Source: Chryseobacterium sp.
Lineage (GTDB): Bacteria > Bacteroidota > Bacteroidia > Flavobacteriales > Weeksellaceae
DNA length: 64,000 bases
Assembly: GCF_008014695.1 (NCBI RefSeq)
Contig: NZ_VOXE01000002.1
Location: 124,001 to 188,000 of the forward strand
Direction of reading: 5' to 3'
Shown here: one piece after another, positions 8,606-16,951 of the stretch
Layout: each line of letters begins with the position of its first letter
How positions within the stretch are numbered: the stretch's first letter is position 1
Notes under the pieces: model-generated
What the model was told of the DNA's origin: nothing
Databases searched by the model: none
What the model saw: only the letters and a program-made list of their open reading frames with translations
Translations under genes and position numbers: made by a program

Positions 8606-10255
8606 ATGAAAACTTCAAATCAACTTTTATTCTCAAAACTCGAAAACGAATTTTTAGAAGATGCCATCAAACAGCTTAACCAAAATTATATTATCATTCA
8701 GATATTTTATAACAAAAGCATACATTCTCAGGATTCCCATCTAATTATACATTTGGAACACAAGACGGATATTGATAACTTAAAACAAAAACACTGGATC
8801 AAAAAAGCCTACTCTGAACATAAAGTACACATCCATTTATTTTACAATACTCAACTCCATCAAAAGTTTGATTCAGGACATCCCTTTGTCGAATTTTACT
8901 GCAAACCATCAGCCTTGATATATCAAAATGAGCAGTTTGGAAATCACCTTTTGATTGACAGAAATTGGAAGAAGTTTAATAAAAAGTTTGAAAATTATAA
9001 GGAAAGATTTTACAACGATCACAATATATTGCTGTCTCAAACCCGTGAATTTATTAAGGATGAATCGTTTGTAAGTGTTTTCCTCAGCTATGAAAAGGTG
9101 ATTAGGTATGACTTGGAATATCTTGAAAATCTATATAAAGGATCTTCCTCTGATACAAAAAACCTGCACGAGCGTATTTATCATTTAATACCCTACGCTC
9201 CTGAGATTCAAAAATATTTTATAAAACAAAATGGAAAGGAGTACTATCTGATCAGTTTATTTGACAAAGCAAAAATGTCAGCTCGTGAGGATGAACTTAT
9301 GTATGATAATGAATTCTTTGAAGCCATCGGCATTGCAGAAGAAAGTATTTTCAGGATGATAGAAATACGCTTAGAAGAGTTAAAAATACACATCAAAAAA
9401 TCAACTAGTAATATTGCAATACATACGGAAATAGCGGATGATTTGGTACATCAGAATGATAAAATCCTTGATAAGGCGGTTGAAGTAATTGTAAAATCTG
9501 AAAATACAGAAGAGATTTACCTATTTCATAAATCTACATACGGTAATAGTAAGATTTATTATCTGCTCGTAATTGCTCATAATGTGAGTAACGAAAAACT
9601 GAAAGATATACAGTATTATCTCAGAAATAAATCTGGGAAACAATATGATTTTGTATTGATCAGTCACGACCGATATTGGATTCAGCAACACCTATACAAA
9701 TACCAAAATTTCTTTGCAAACATAATGCAGGGTAAAAACAGGATTTATGCTTCTAATCAATATCATCCTGAGCCACATTGGCAGTTTCCATATATTCTGG
9801 AACAAGACCTGAATTGTTATTATAAATCAGCAAAAGGCAATGGCTTACAGTTTTTAGCTATTGTTGGAAATGAAAGCGGAAACCATCAGGGAATACCTTT
9901 TCTTTTCGCTTTATTCTTCCTTTCGTTTTGCAGAACCTACATTTTTGTAAAGCTTTGCTATATGCCTAATTATTTGTCCTTTCAATCATTGTGGCAACTA
10001 TGTCTATACGGCAATCCTGATCTGATACGCTATCAATATTTATTTGATGGATTCCTGCTGAAAATTATTCCAACTTTGGAATACCATAAGATTCTGCGCC
10101 ATAAGTTTACTTGTCTTGATAAGGAAGTAGTGGATCAAATGAAAACTCTTGTGGAAAAGCTGATGAATGAACTTGATGAATTGGTCAAAAAAGAAGGATT
10201 TATCGATAAAATAAAAAAGGATTTTGAAAAATTTACATCTGAACTACATATGTAG
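8606..10255 (+). CDS. Large hypothetical protein
   Basis: A 549-residue cytosolic protein. I chose the ATG at 8606, just after the previous stop, over an upstream TTG at 8549 that would overlap the preceding gene. It is rich in His, Tyr and Lys, and a hydrophobic segment (FLFALFFLSFCRTYIFVKLC) near residue 430 may be a buried helix or membrane span. The C-terminal 70 residues look like a coiled coil (KTLVEKLMNELDELVKKEG). I find no catalytic motif I can name. A terminator follows, so this ends the three-gene group. Confidence 0.6.
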   Translation: MKTSNQLLFSKLENEFLEDAIKQLNQNYIIIQIFYNKSIHSQDSHLIIHLEHKTDIDNLKQKHWIKKAYSEHKVHIHLFYNTQLHQKFDSGHPFVEFYCKPSALIYQNEQFGNHLLIDRNWKKFNKKFENYKERFYNDHNILLSQTREFIKDESFVSVFLSYEKVIRYDLEYLENLYKGSSSDTKNLHERIYHLIPYAPEIQKYFIKQNGKEYYLISLFDKAKMSAREDELMYDNEFFEAIGIAEESIFRMIEIRLEELKIHIKKSTSNIAIHTEIADDLVHQNDKILDKAVEVIVKSENTEEIYLFHKSTYGNSKIYYLLVIAHNVSNEKLKDIQYYLRNKSGKQYDFVLISHDRYWIQQHLYKYQNFFANIMQGKNRIYASNQYHPEPHWQFPYILEQDLNCYYKSAKGNGLQFLAIVGNESGNHQGIPFLFALFFLSFCRTYIFVKLCYMPNYLSFQSLWQLCLYGNPDLIRYQYLFDGFLLKIIPTLEYHKILRHKFTCLDKEVVDQMKTLVEKLMNELDELVKKEGFIDKIKKDFEKFTSELHM

Positions 10256-10267
10256 TAATTGAATGTA

Positions 10268-10295
10268 AAAATCGGTGGTAGTGTTCACCGATTTT
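10268..10295 (+). terminator. Rho-independent terminator
   Basis: A 10-bp stem AAAATCGGTG / CACCGATTTT with an 8-nt loop, 12 bp after the stop codon of the large hypothetical gene. Confidence 0.6.
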
Positions 10296-11093
10296 CAATT
10301 TTAGGGAGCATAAGTTCAGCTCCAACCGACCGTAGATTTGATTATACAAAAAAAGAGGTGAAAATAATGGAAGAGACAGAAAAGGATGTGTAAAATTGCG
10401 TCAAGAAGTAGGCTTAAATCTTTTCTATTTGAATATTATGGTATCAAGTGATCAACAAAACGTACTACTGAAGGTGTAGAAAAATAAGAACTTAATAGTA
10501 GACCCATAAAATAGTGTTATAGTGGATTTTAATTTTAAAATCAATGCTTTTGCTTTGTATTAAAGTATTCCTTACCTTCGTAATCGAAGACAAAGTCTCT
10601 CGCACTGCGAGGGGCTTTTTTTGTGGCATATATCAAGATATTTTGGTTTAAAAGAAGTTTTTAACGGGTGTCGATATCTTGCAGAACAGACTGTATTGCG
10701 AAAATTTATCTTCAAATTATAAATAGTGCATCACAACTTTATTTAAAGTTATGAAATAATATGTAAAGCCTTTATTAATATTAATTACAGAGAAGTGATA
10801 ATTTATGTCCTTTCAGAAAATATTTGACTTTGGAAGTTTGAGCATTGATTTTTTTAGAGGAGCTGGAGGAATTTAGCAAACTTACTTTTAGTAAGGTCAA
10901 AGATAGAAAAGAGAAATTAATCAAAAAGGCAAAAGGTTAAATGGCTTGTATTTTAGTGCCGGCAGTTTTTCCGGATGAAAACCCTGAGCAATAAAATTGT
11001 TTAAAAAAGTTTTCTCCAAAAGTGATCTTTTGAGAATAACGTTAATATTTATAATAGAGACAAATTAATTAAAACAAAATAAATTTTTAAATT
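10296..11093. other. Intergenic stretch with short decayed ORFs
   Basis: About 800 bp without a credible gene. It holds a good terminator at 10596-10621 with no gene directly upstream, suggesting a lost gene or a small RNA. It also holds a 27-codon basic remnant before a TAA near 10939 (KLTFSKVKDRKEKLIKKAKG). Confidence 0.35.
10596..10621 (+). terminator. Orphan Rho-independent terminator
   Basis: Stem TCTCTCGC / GCGAGGGG with loop ACT, followed by C and seven T residues. No gene of normal size ends at it. Confidence 0.6.
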
Positions 11094-11228
11094 ATGATTA
11101 GTACATTTAGTATTGTAGTGGTGATCGGATTGTTTATCCTTTTCACAGTGGGAATTCTCGGAAAGAGAAAATTTAAGGGATTCATTGAATATGAATCTTT
11201 TAAAATGGGGATTGAGGCGGAGGATTAA
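11094..11228 (+). CDS. Small single-span membrane protein
   Basis: A 44-residue ORF: a hydrophobic N-terminal helix (residues 3-20, FSIVVVIGLFILFTVGIL), then a basic patch (GKRKFKG) and an acidic tail ending EAED. The positive-inside rule suggests an N-out, C-in inner-membrane protein. A terminator follows 13 bp later, which supports a real transcript. I do not recognise a family; size and topology resemble small subunits or regulators of membrane complexes. Confidence 0.5.
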   Translation: MISTFSIVVVIGLFILFTVGILGKRKFKGFIEYESFKMGIEAED

Positions 11229-11241
11229 CCGTTTTAATTTT

Positions 11242-11268
11242 AGATCAGGTTGGACTTCTGATCTTTTT
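11242..11268 (+). terminator. Rho-independent terminator
   Basis: Stem AGATCAG / CTGATCT with a 9-nt loop and five T residues, just after the 44-residue membrane protein gene. Confidence 0.65.
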
Positions 11269-11479
11269 ATTTCACTGAATTATGTTTTTTTACAGAAAAA
11301 CGATCGTTGTTTGAGATTATTTTAATTTCACGGTTATTTTTTCAACTCTATTCATAAAAATACAGACTTTTAAAATGGCGAAAATGATTAAAGAATAAAA
11401 ACAAATCTGCGAAAAAATTGCTTCAAGAAATGTACACTAATTGTAATAATAGCTAATACCACTACCAGTTATAGAGTGT

Positions 11480-11766
11480 TCAGTAAATCAAAGTAAACCC
11501 AATAATTGCTATTGACATTAATAATCCAAATGTTCTTGGTAATAAAAGCAATAACATTATAAAAGAACATCCGACTAAAAAGAAACATATCAAAACAAAA
11601 TGTATCCAAATATTAAAATCTTATCCTTGCTTCTCTTGTTCCAAAAAATTATTAAAAAAATGGCTAAAATTGAACTACAAAATAATGTAAAAGCTAACCA
11701 CTCTTTGTCTGTATTTATAAAAGCGAATATGAATTCGCCTTTCAAATTAGAATAAAATTCAATCAT
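11480..11766 (-). pseudogene. Frameshifted small membrane-protein gene
   Basis: From the ATG at 11766 a hydrophobic protein (MIEFYSNLKGEFIFAFINTD, then LFCSSILAIFLIIFW) stops at 11590. Continuing in the next frame from about 11600, another hydrophobic run (VLICFFLVGCSFIMLLLLP) leads to a stop at 11480. The total of 287 nt is one short of a multiple of three, so a single-base deletion explains it. The ATG overlaps the stop of the upstream remnant. No family recognised. Confidence 0.45.
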
Positions 11767-11867
11767 CCTAATTCTTCAACACGTTTTTTAACTTCGGGAT
11801 TGTCCTCAAAATATTTTTCGGTAAACCTCAATACTTTTGTCTGGTTCGTATATGTATGGCGAAAATT
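11763..11867 (-). pseudogene. C-terminal gene remnant
   Basis: A stretch reading NQTKVLRFTEKYFEDNPEV and ending EELG before TGA has no start; an in-frame TGA closes it upstream at about 11868. It overlaps the start of the frameshifted membrane gene by 4 bp (ATGA), so the two were once an operon. The sequence from 11868 to 12058 shows no gene. Confidence 0.35.
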
Positions 11868-12058
11868 TCACTTTCAGTTGTGTTGTTAAAAAGTGGTTAA
11901 GGTTCCGCCGCTTCTCGTCAGTTGCCAAGTTCGGAACTTTTTATTTTCTGTTAAAGATAAAAATTCTTGCGAAACGCAAACGAGAACTTACCACAAAATT
12001 CGCAATTGCGAGAAACGGCTGTTAGTGGATAGCCCTTTTACCTTTTTTAGGAAATTTA

Positions 12059-13033
12059 TTAATTCTGAATACTATATATTATTTTCTTTTCAGAAAGATT
12101 AACTACACTAATAGATAAATCTTTGTTTAGTACAAATACATTTTTACCGTTTTTAGAGTAAACAATCGCTTGTCTTGGTTCATTAAATCCTGTTATCACT
12201 CCAATATTAGTTAGTGTTGATACATCAATTATTGAAAGAGAATTATCTTCCTTATTTCCACTCAATAAAATGTTTTCATCTGAAGATAATGATGCGCCAT
12301 AAGGATCTTTGCCTACAGAAATTGTTTGAGCGATTATACCTGTATTTAAATTAACTACTGCAATGGAATTGGAACCACTATTAGCAGCAAATAATGTTTC
12401 ACCATCTTTAGTAATAGAGATAGCTCTTATTTTGCTAAAACCAGTAATAGTTGTATCGATTTTTAAAGTTGCTGCGTCCACAACCGAAATAGCGTCGCTG
12501 GCAAAATTGGTCACGTAAATCTTTGTATTTGTTGCGTTTAATTTAATACCTTGTCTTGGTTCGGCAAAACCTGTTATTATTTTTTTTACCGATTTACTTG
12601 AAAGGTCAATTACCGTTACGGTATTTGTTGCCTCATTATTAATATAAATTTCTTGACCATTGTTGCTAATTGCTGAACCAAATGCTCCAAAGCCTACCGC
12701 ATATTTTTCAATGATTTTAAATTTCTTTGTTTCCAGTACAGTTAAAAATCCGGTACTGCTGTCAGTGATGTAAAACTTCATTCCATCAGGCGAAAAAATG
12801 ATGTTTCTTGGACTAATGAATCCAAATATCTTTTTTATTAATTTATGAGATTTTAGATTATAAACACTTACGAAATTTACGTCGCTGTTTGATGCTAATG
12901 CAATATTTTCGGTTGGACTTATTGCTAAAGAATTATTTTTTATGTTACCGTCAAAGATTTGTTGCGCTTGAGTTTTGGTAGCAATAATACTAAAGAATAG
13001 TATTAACATTCCAATTTTGAATTCATTTTTCAT
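12059..13033 (-). CDS. Secreted YVTN-type beta-propeller protein
   Basis: A 324-residue protein with a signal peptide (first ~23 residues, ending IATKTQAQQ) followed by about seven repeats of 40-44 residues. Each carries a pattern like YVTNFASDAISVVDAATLK and a linker such as TGFAEPRQ. This is the YVTN/YncE-type propeller fold, usually periplasmic or extracytoplasmic and used as a binding or scaffold surface. It is the last gene of an operon with a YeiH-type exporter 12 bp upstream, so it may bind the exported compound. Function beyond the fold is inference. Confidence 0.75.
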   Translation of the reverse strand: MKNEFKIGMLILFFSIIATKTQAQQIFDGNIKNNSLAISPTENIALASNSDVNFVSVYNLKSHKLIKKIFGFISPRNIIFSPDGMKFYITDSSTGFLTVLETKKFKIIEKYAVGFGAFGSAISNNGQEIYINNEATNTVTVIDLSSKSVKKIITGFAEPRQGIKLNATNTKIYVTNFASDAISVVDAATLKIDTTITGFSKIRAISITKDGETLFAANSGSNSIAVVNLNTGIIAQTISVGKDPYGASLSSDENILLSGNKEDNSLSIIDVSTLTNIGVITGFNEPRQAIVYSKNGKNVFVLNKDLSISVVNLSEKKIIYSIQN

Positions 13034-13045
13034 ATTTTTAATTTA

Positions 13046-14011
13046 TTAGTTTGTTAAAGTTGTTACAGCCCAAAGTGCAGCAGTTGCTATAATCACCCAT
13101 AGAATTACACCTTGAATTAATGGTTTAAATCCAACAGAAGATATTGTTTTTCTGTTCAATCCACATCCTATTAAAAACAAGGTAAGCGTTAATCCTGCTT
13201 TTGCAATATTAGTTAAATAATGATTGTATTGTTGAACAAAAGGAATATAGGTATTTGCAATCATTGCAAGAACAAATAATCCAATAAAGTAAGGAATTTT
13301 TATTTTACTTTCTTTATTTTTAAAAATAAAAGTTGATAAAAAAGCAACAGGAATTATCCATAATGCTCGTGCTAATTTAACAGTTGTAGCAATCTCTAAA
13401 GCTTGCGGACCATATTTACTTGCTGCACCTACAACTGAACTGGTATCGTGAATAGCAATTGCACACCACATTCCAAATTGTGATTGTGATAAATTTAACT
13501 GATGCCCAATAAAAGGAAATAAAAATAAGGCTGCAGAATTTAGAATAAATATGGTTCCTAATGCAACCGATATCTGTTTTTCCTCTGCCTTTATTACAGG
13601 AGAAATAGCAGCAATAGCACTTCCACCACAAATGGCTGTTCCAGCTGATATTAAATAAGAAGTCTTTTTTTCTATCTTTAAAAACTTACCCATAAAGAAA
13701 CCAATTACTAATGTTCCAATAATAGAAACTATTGTAAATAAAATACCTTCTTTACCCGCTTTTAATGCACTTGTAACATTCATTCCAAAGCCCAAACCAA
13801 CAACAGAAACCTGTAACAATATATGAGTTGCTTTATGATTTAGATGTAAATATGGATGTCCAATAAATTGCGCAATTATTAAACCCATAAGTAAGGCAAT
13901 CGGCGGTGATATTAATGGAGACAAGCAGAGTACAACTGCTAATAAAAAAATCACTTCTCTAGTGGTTATACTTTTGTCTAATAAATTTTTGAATCCTTTT
14001 TGATTTTCCAT
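13046..14011 (-). CDS. yeiH: YeiH / UPF0324 family putative exporter
   Basis: A 321-residue membrane protein with about ten spans. Family hallmarks include an early SPPIALLMGLIIAQFIGHPY segment, a glycine-rich AGTAICGGSAIAAISPVIKA motif and a polar IAIHDTSSVVGAA motif in the middle. YeiH-family proteins are predicted to export sulfate or related small anions, and a LysR regulator usually sits next door, as here. The gene lies between that regulator and a propeller protein. Confidence 0.85.
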   Translation of the reverse strand: MENQKGFKNLLDKSITTREVIFLLAVVLCLSPLISPPIALLMGLIIAQFIGHPYLHLNHKATHILLQVSVVGLGFGMNVTSALKAGKEGILFTIVSIIGTLVIGFFMGKFLKIEKKTSYLISAGTAICGGSAIAAISPVIKAEEKQISVALGTIFILNSAALFLFPFIGHQLNLSQSQFGMWCAIAIHDTSSVVGAASKYGPQALEIATTVKLARALWIIPVAFLSTFIFKNKESKIKIPYFIGLFVLAMIANTYIPFVQQYNHYLTNIAKAGLTLTLFLIGCGLNRKTISSVGFKPLIQGVILWVIIATAALWAVTTLTN

Positions 14012-14088
14012 CTTACTTTATATATTATTGTTAGTACAAATTTCTTGAAATAAAGGATATGTTGGAAATTGTAAAAAGTTATGCGTCA

Positions 14089-14982
14089 TTACTTAAAGTT
14101 ATAATGATTGGCAAATTTCATAAATAATTCAGGTAAAGCCTCAACTTGACCTTGTTGTTGGATAAAGTAAAAATTCCTTTCGATAGACAAATGTTGAACA
14201 TCTATTATTGTAAATTTATTTTCTCTAAGTTCTTTGTATATGGAATGTAATGATATAAAAGCCATAGTGTTGCTGTGAAGTATATAGTTTTTAATACTTT
14301 CAGTGCTGCCTAATTGCATTTCAATTTTTAAATCTGAAATTTTTACATTCAAAGATTTTAAATGATGTGCAATTACTTCTAGTGTTCCTGATCCTTGCTC
14401 GCGAAACAAGAGAGGAATGTTTTTTAGCTCATCAATAGTAATGTTCTGTCTTTTTGAGAGAGGATTTGTGCTATTTGAAACTAAAACAATTTCGTCTTTG
14501 ACAAATTCGGTATATTTTAGATAGGCTTTTTTGGATTTTCCTTCTATGATACCCAAATCAATTTCATTTTTTTGCAGCGCAATTTCAATTTGTTCTGTAT
14601 TATTAGCTTCTAAAGAAACGATAAGTTGGTCAAATTTTTTATGAAACGATGCTAAAATTTCAGGTAAAAGATATTGAGCAATTGTTGTACTCGCACCAAT
14701 TCTTAATTTTCCGTTGAAATTTTGAGAAAGAGAATTAATTTCAAATTCTAAATTACGATAGGTTTCAAATATTTTTTCGGTATGAGAAAATAATATAATT
14801 CCTGCTTTTGTTAATTTTACCTTTGAGCCATTTCTTTCAAAAAGTTTAGTTTTCAGAAAACTTTCAATTTCTTGTATGTGTTTTGAAACTGCTGGCTGCG
14901 TAATAAATAATTCTTCGGCAGCTTTTGTAAAATTAAGTCGTTTTGCTACTTTGTGAAATACTTGTAAACGAAAATCAAACAT
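14089..14982 (-). CDS. LysR-family transcriptional regulator
   Basis: A 297-residue protein. The N-terminal 60 residues are a winged helix-turn-helix (FHKVAKRLNFTKAAEELFIT, then QPAVSKHIQEIE); residues 90-290 form the two-lobed effector-binding domain (KLRIGASTTIAQYLLPEIL). It precedes yeiH on the same strand by 77 bp, so it probably controls that operon and itself. Similar pairs are known as CysB/YeiE-like regulators of sulfur-compound or anion efflux; the effector here is unknown. Confidence 0.9.
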   Translation of the reverse strand: MFDFRLQVFHKVAKRLNFTKAAEELFITQPAVSKHIQEIESFLKTKLFERNGSKVKLTKAGIILFSHTEKIFETYRNLEFEINSLSQNFNGKLRIGASTTIAQYLLPEILASFHKKFDQLIVSLEANNTEQIEIALQKNEIDLGIIEGKSKKAYLKYTEFVKDEIVLVSNSTNPLSKRQNITIDELKNIPLLFREQGSGTLEVIAHHLKSLNVKISDLKIEMQLGSTESIKNYILHSNTMAFISLHSIYKELRENKFTIIDVQHLSIERNFYFIQQQGQVEALPELFMKFANHYNFK

Positions 14983-15157
14983 TATTATAGGATTAAGTTA
15001 TTTTACTCATTTTTTCTTGAGTTCTCCAAGGGTTTAAATATACGCATTGCGCCAATACGAAATATATAATGTTGCGCTTATTCTTTTATATATTTTATTT
15101 AAGATTCTGTTTGTTAGTTGATTAAATATTGAATAATTTTTGGATAAACGCAATTAT

Positions 15158-15757
15158 ATGATGAATGAAAATCTGACCGATCAATTCATAGTGATCCTTC
15201 GAATGCAACGATATGCCGAGAAAAGTATTAAGACCTACGCTTCACATCTCAGCTATTTTCTTAAATTATCTTCCAAACATAAACCGGAAAATATAACCTA
15301 ACAACAACTTGAAGATTTTATTGTCTGGCTTGTCGACAAGATGAAGATAGGGCAATCATATCAAAAAGCAATGATCGCCACTATTACCAAATTTTATAAG
15401 GAAATCTTCAACCGCCAGATCAGTTTAAAACATCTCTATCCCAAACGCAAAGAACATAAATTACCGAAATTTCTTACCCTTGAAGAGGTGAAACAGGTAT
15501 TGGATGCTACGGAGAATTTAAAACATAAAGCTATTCTTACCACAATATATTCGTGCGGTCTGCGTCTTAGCGAGGTGTTGGAATTGTAGATCTCTGATAT
15601 CAAAACTAAAGATCGTCTCCTGCTGATCCGCCAGTCTAAAGGAAATAAAGATAAATTAAAGAGAAAGATACTATATCTCTTTAATAGTAAATTTATGAGC
15701 CATAAGTTCCAAGACGGAACTAAAAACAAAGTAAGTCTATTAAAAGAAAATATTTGA
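15158..15757 (+). pseudogene. Dead tyrosine recombinase (integrase) of the island
   Basis: One frame from the ATG at 15158 to the TGA at 15755 reads as an integrase interrupted by TAA at 15299 and TAG at 15587. The N-terminal SAM-like core-binding domain is clear (YAEKSIKTYASHLSYFLKL). The catalytic domain begins (LPKFLTLEEVKQVLDATENL) and keeps the first catalytic arginine (CGLRLSEVLEL) and the lysine-strand region (SKGNKDK). The HxLRH box and tyrosine are missing, and the last ~30 codons look unrelated. It lies 400 bp from the ssrA 3' end, where such an enzyme would be expected. Confidence 0.85.
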
Positions 15758-15817
15758 ATATAGCACAAATTAGAAATCTCAAATATCGTATTCCCCTTTT
15801 TGTTCCCCCTTAAAATA

Positions 15818-15853
15818 AAAAACTCTTTGTTAACAGTAGTTACAGAGAGTTTT
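15818..15853. repeat. Hairpin resembling the ssrA terminator
   Basis: Imperfect stem AAAACTCTTTGTTAAC / GTTACAGAGAGTTTT followed by TTTTAAGT, as at the ssrA terminator and 3' end (16150-16156). It may be a terminator or a relic of an older attachment site. Apart from this, 15758-16110 holds no gene. Confidence 0.3.
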
Positions 15854-16110
15854 AAGTACCCCAGAAGGAACTTTTATTTGTAAAGACAGTAGAGAATTTA
15901 TTCGAGGGCTCTATACTTAGACTTCAATAAGAATGTAGATTTGTTGGTGAATTTTTGCTAAATGGTTTCTATGGGGGAAAAGTAAAAGGCCTCAACAGAT
16001 ACTCTATTAGATAAAACGACTTCCTTTTAGTGATAAGAATAAATCTTTGCCTCAAATTTTTTCATATAAGAGAAATATCCTATATTTAATATTAGCACCT
16101 AATCTAGCAC

Positions 16111-16153
16111 CCAAAAATAAAAAACCCTGTAAATCAATAATTTACAGGGTTTT
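16111..16153 (-). terminator. ssrA terminator
   Basis: Perfect 14-bp stem (AAAACCCTGTAAAT at 16121-16134 with its complement at 16140-16153), 5-nt loop, and a T-rich run beyond it on the minus strand. Confidence 0.8.
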
Positions 16154-16156
16154 AAG

Positions 16157-16553
16157 TGGAGTTGGAGGGATTCGAACCCTCGTCCAAACAAGCAATACAT
16201 AAGTCTTCTACATGCTTATTCTATTATTGATTTTCGACTGAAAACAGAGAACAGACACCCAATTTACAGCTTAACTTCTGAGGTTTTCGAGTTTTGGCCG
16301 AAGTTTCCAAAACCTTATTTCCGCATTGCTATACCCCGGAATCAGACGTCGCGAAACAGAACTTCTGCGGGATATCTTGTTTCCTTACTATCTTCAGGAA
16401 AAGCGCTAAATCCTACTATGATTCGGATTAAGCTGCAAGAGCAAACTCTTGGTCGCCAGTTAAAATTTTGTGACAAGGGATTAAAGAGATCGCGTCACGG
16501 TTCTCTGCATGCTAACTTACCCATTGGTCTTGCTGTCGAAACCAGTCAACCCC
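16157..16553 (-). ncRNA. ssrA: Transfer-messenger RNA (tmRNA)
   Basis: On the minus strand the 5' end GGGGTTGACTGGTTTCGAC pairs with the 3' end CAACTCC to form the acceptor stem, and GGGTTCGAATCCC is the T arm. The tag reading frame in the 5' third decodes as GDQEFALAA followed by TAA, the usual proteolysis signal ending. tmRNA rescues stalled ribosomes with SmpB. The 3' CCA is not fully encoded. The 3' end is the boundary of the accessory island to its left, matching the common use of ssrA as an integration site. Confidence 0.95.
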
Positions 16554-16626
16554 ATTTAAATAAGACTGCAAATTTAATGAAAATTTCAGACCAATCCGAA
16601 AAATGCTCAAAATATTTCCGCAGATA

Positions 16627-16656
16627 TTGCCTGTTTAAAAAAATATTGTATTTTTG
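16627..16656 (+). promoter_or_regulatory. rpsU promoter
   Basis: TTG at 16627-16629 and TATTTTTG at 16649-16656 with a 19-bp spacer match the Bacteroidota sigma-A consensus, 24 bp before the rpsU start. Confidence 0.65.
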
Positions 16657-16679
16657 CAATCCAAAATGAGATGTAAATT

Positions 16680-16877
16680 ATGTTAATAATTCCAGTAAAA
16701 GACGGAGAGTCTATCGACAGAGCGTTAAAAAAATACAAAAGAAAATTTGATAAAACAGGTGTTGTACGTGCCCTAAGAAGCAGACAGCAGTTTAACAAGC
16801 CTTCTGTAACCCTGAGACAGGGTAAACTGAAAGCAGCTCATAAGCAGAGAAATCTGAGCAAAGAGGAGCAGGCTTAA
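16680..16877 (+). CDS. rpsU: 30S ribosomal protein bS21
   Basis: A 65-residue, highly basic protein starting MLIIPVKDGESIDRALKKYK, the bS21 signature. bS21 sits on the 30S platform near the anti-Shine-Dalgarno end of 16S rRNA. In Bacteroidota that end is occluded by bS21, bS18 and bS6, which helps explain the weak Shine-Dalgarno signals seen throughout this window. It has its own promoter and is followed by xerC, as in other flavobacteria. Confidence 0.95.
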   Translation: MLIIPVKDGESIDRALKKYKRKFDKTGVVRALRSRQQFNKPSVTLRQGKLKAAHKQRNLSKEEQA

Positions 16878-16951
16878 TAATATTCTTTTAACCCGAATAA
16901 TAAATCATTTTTCAAATAGTTATATTTGGGAAATGATTTTTTTTGTTTAAA

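Noticed and set aside
11837-12102. Two overlapping ORFs of 62 and 69 codons
   Set aside because: Low-complexity, Phe/Lys/Arg-rich translations with no start context, overlapping the 3' end of the propeller gene and an apparent non-coding stretch.
16418-16669. An 83-codon plus-strand ORF
   Set aside because: It runs through the tmRNA gene in antisense; the tmRNA structure explains the sequence.
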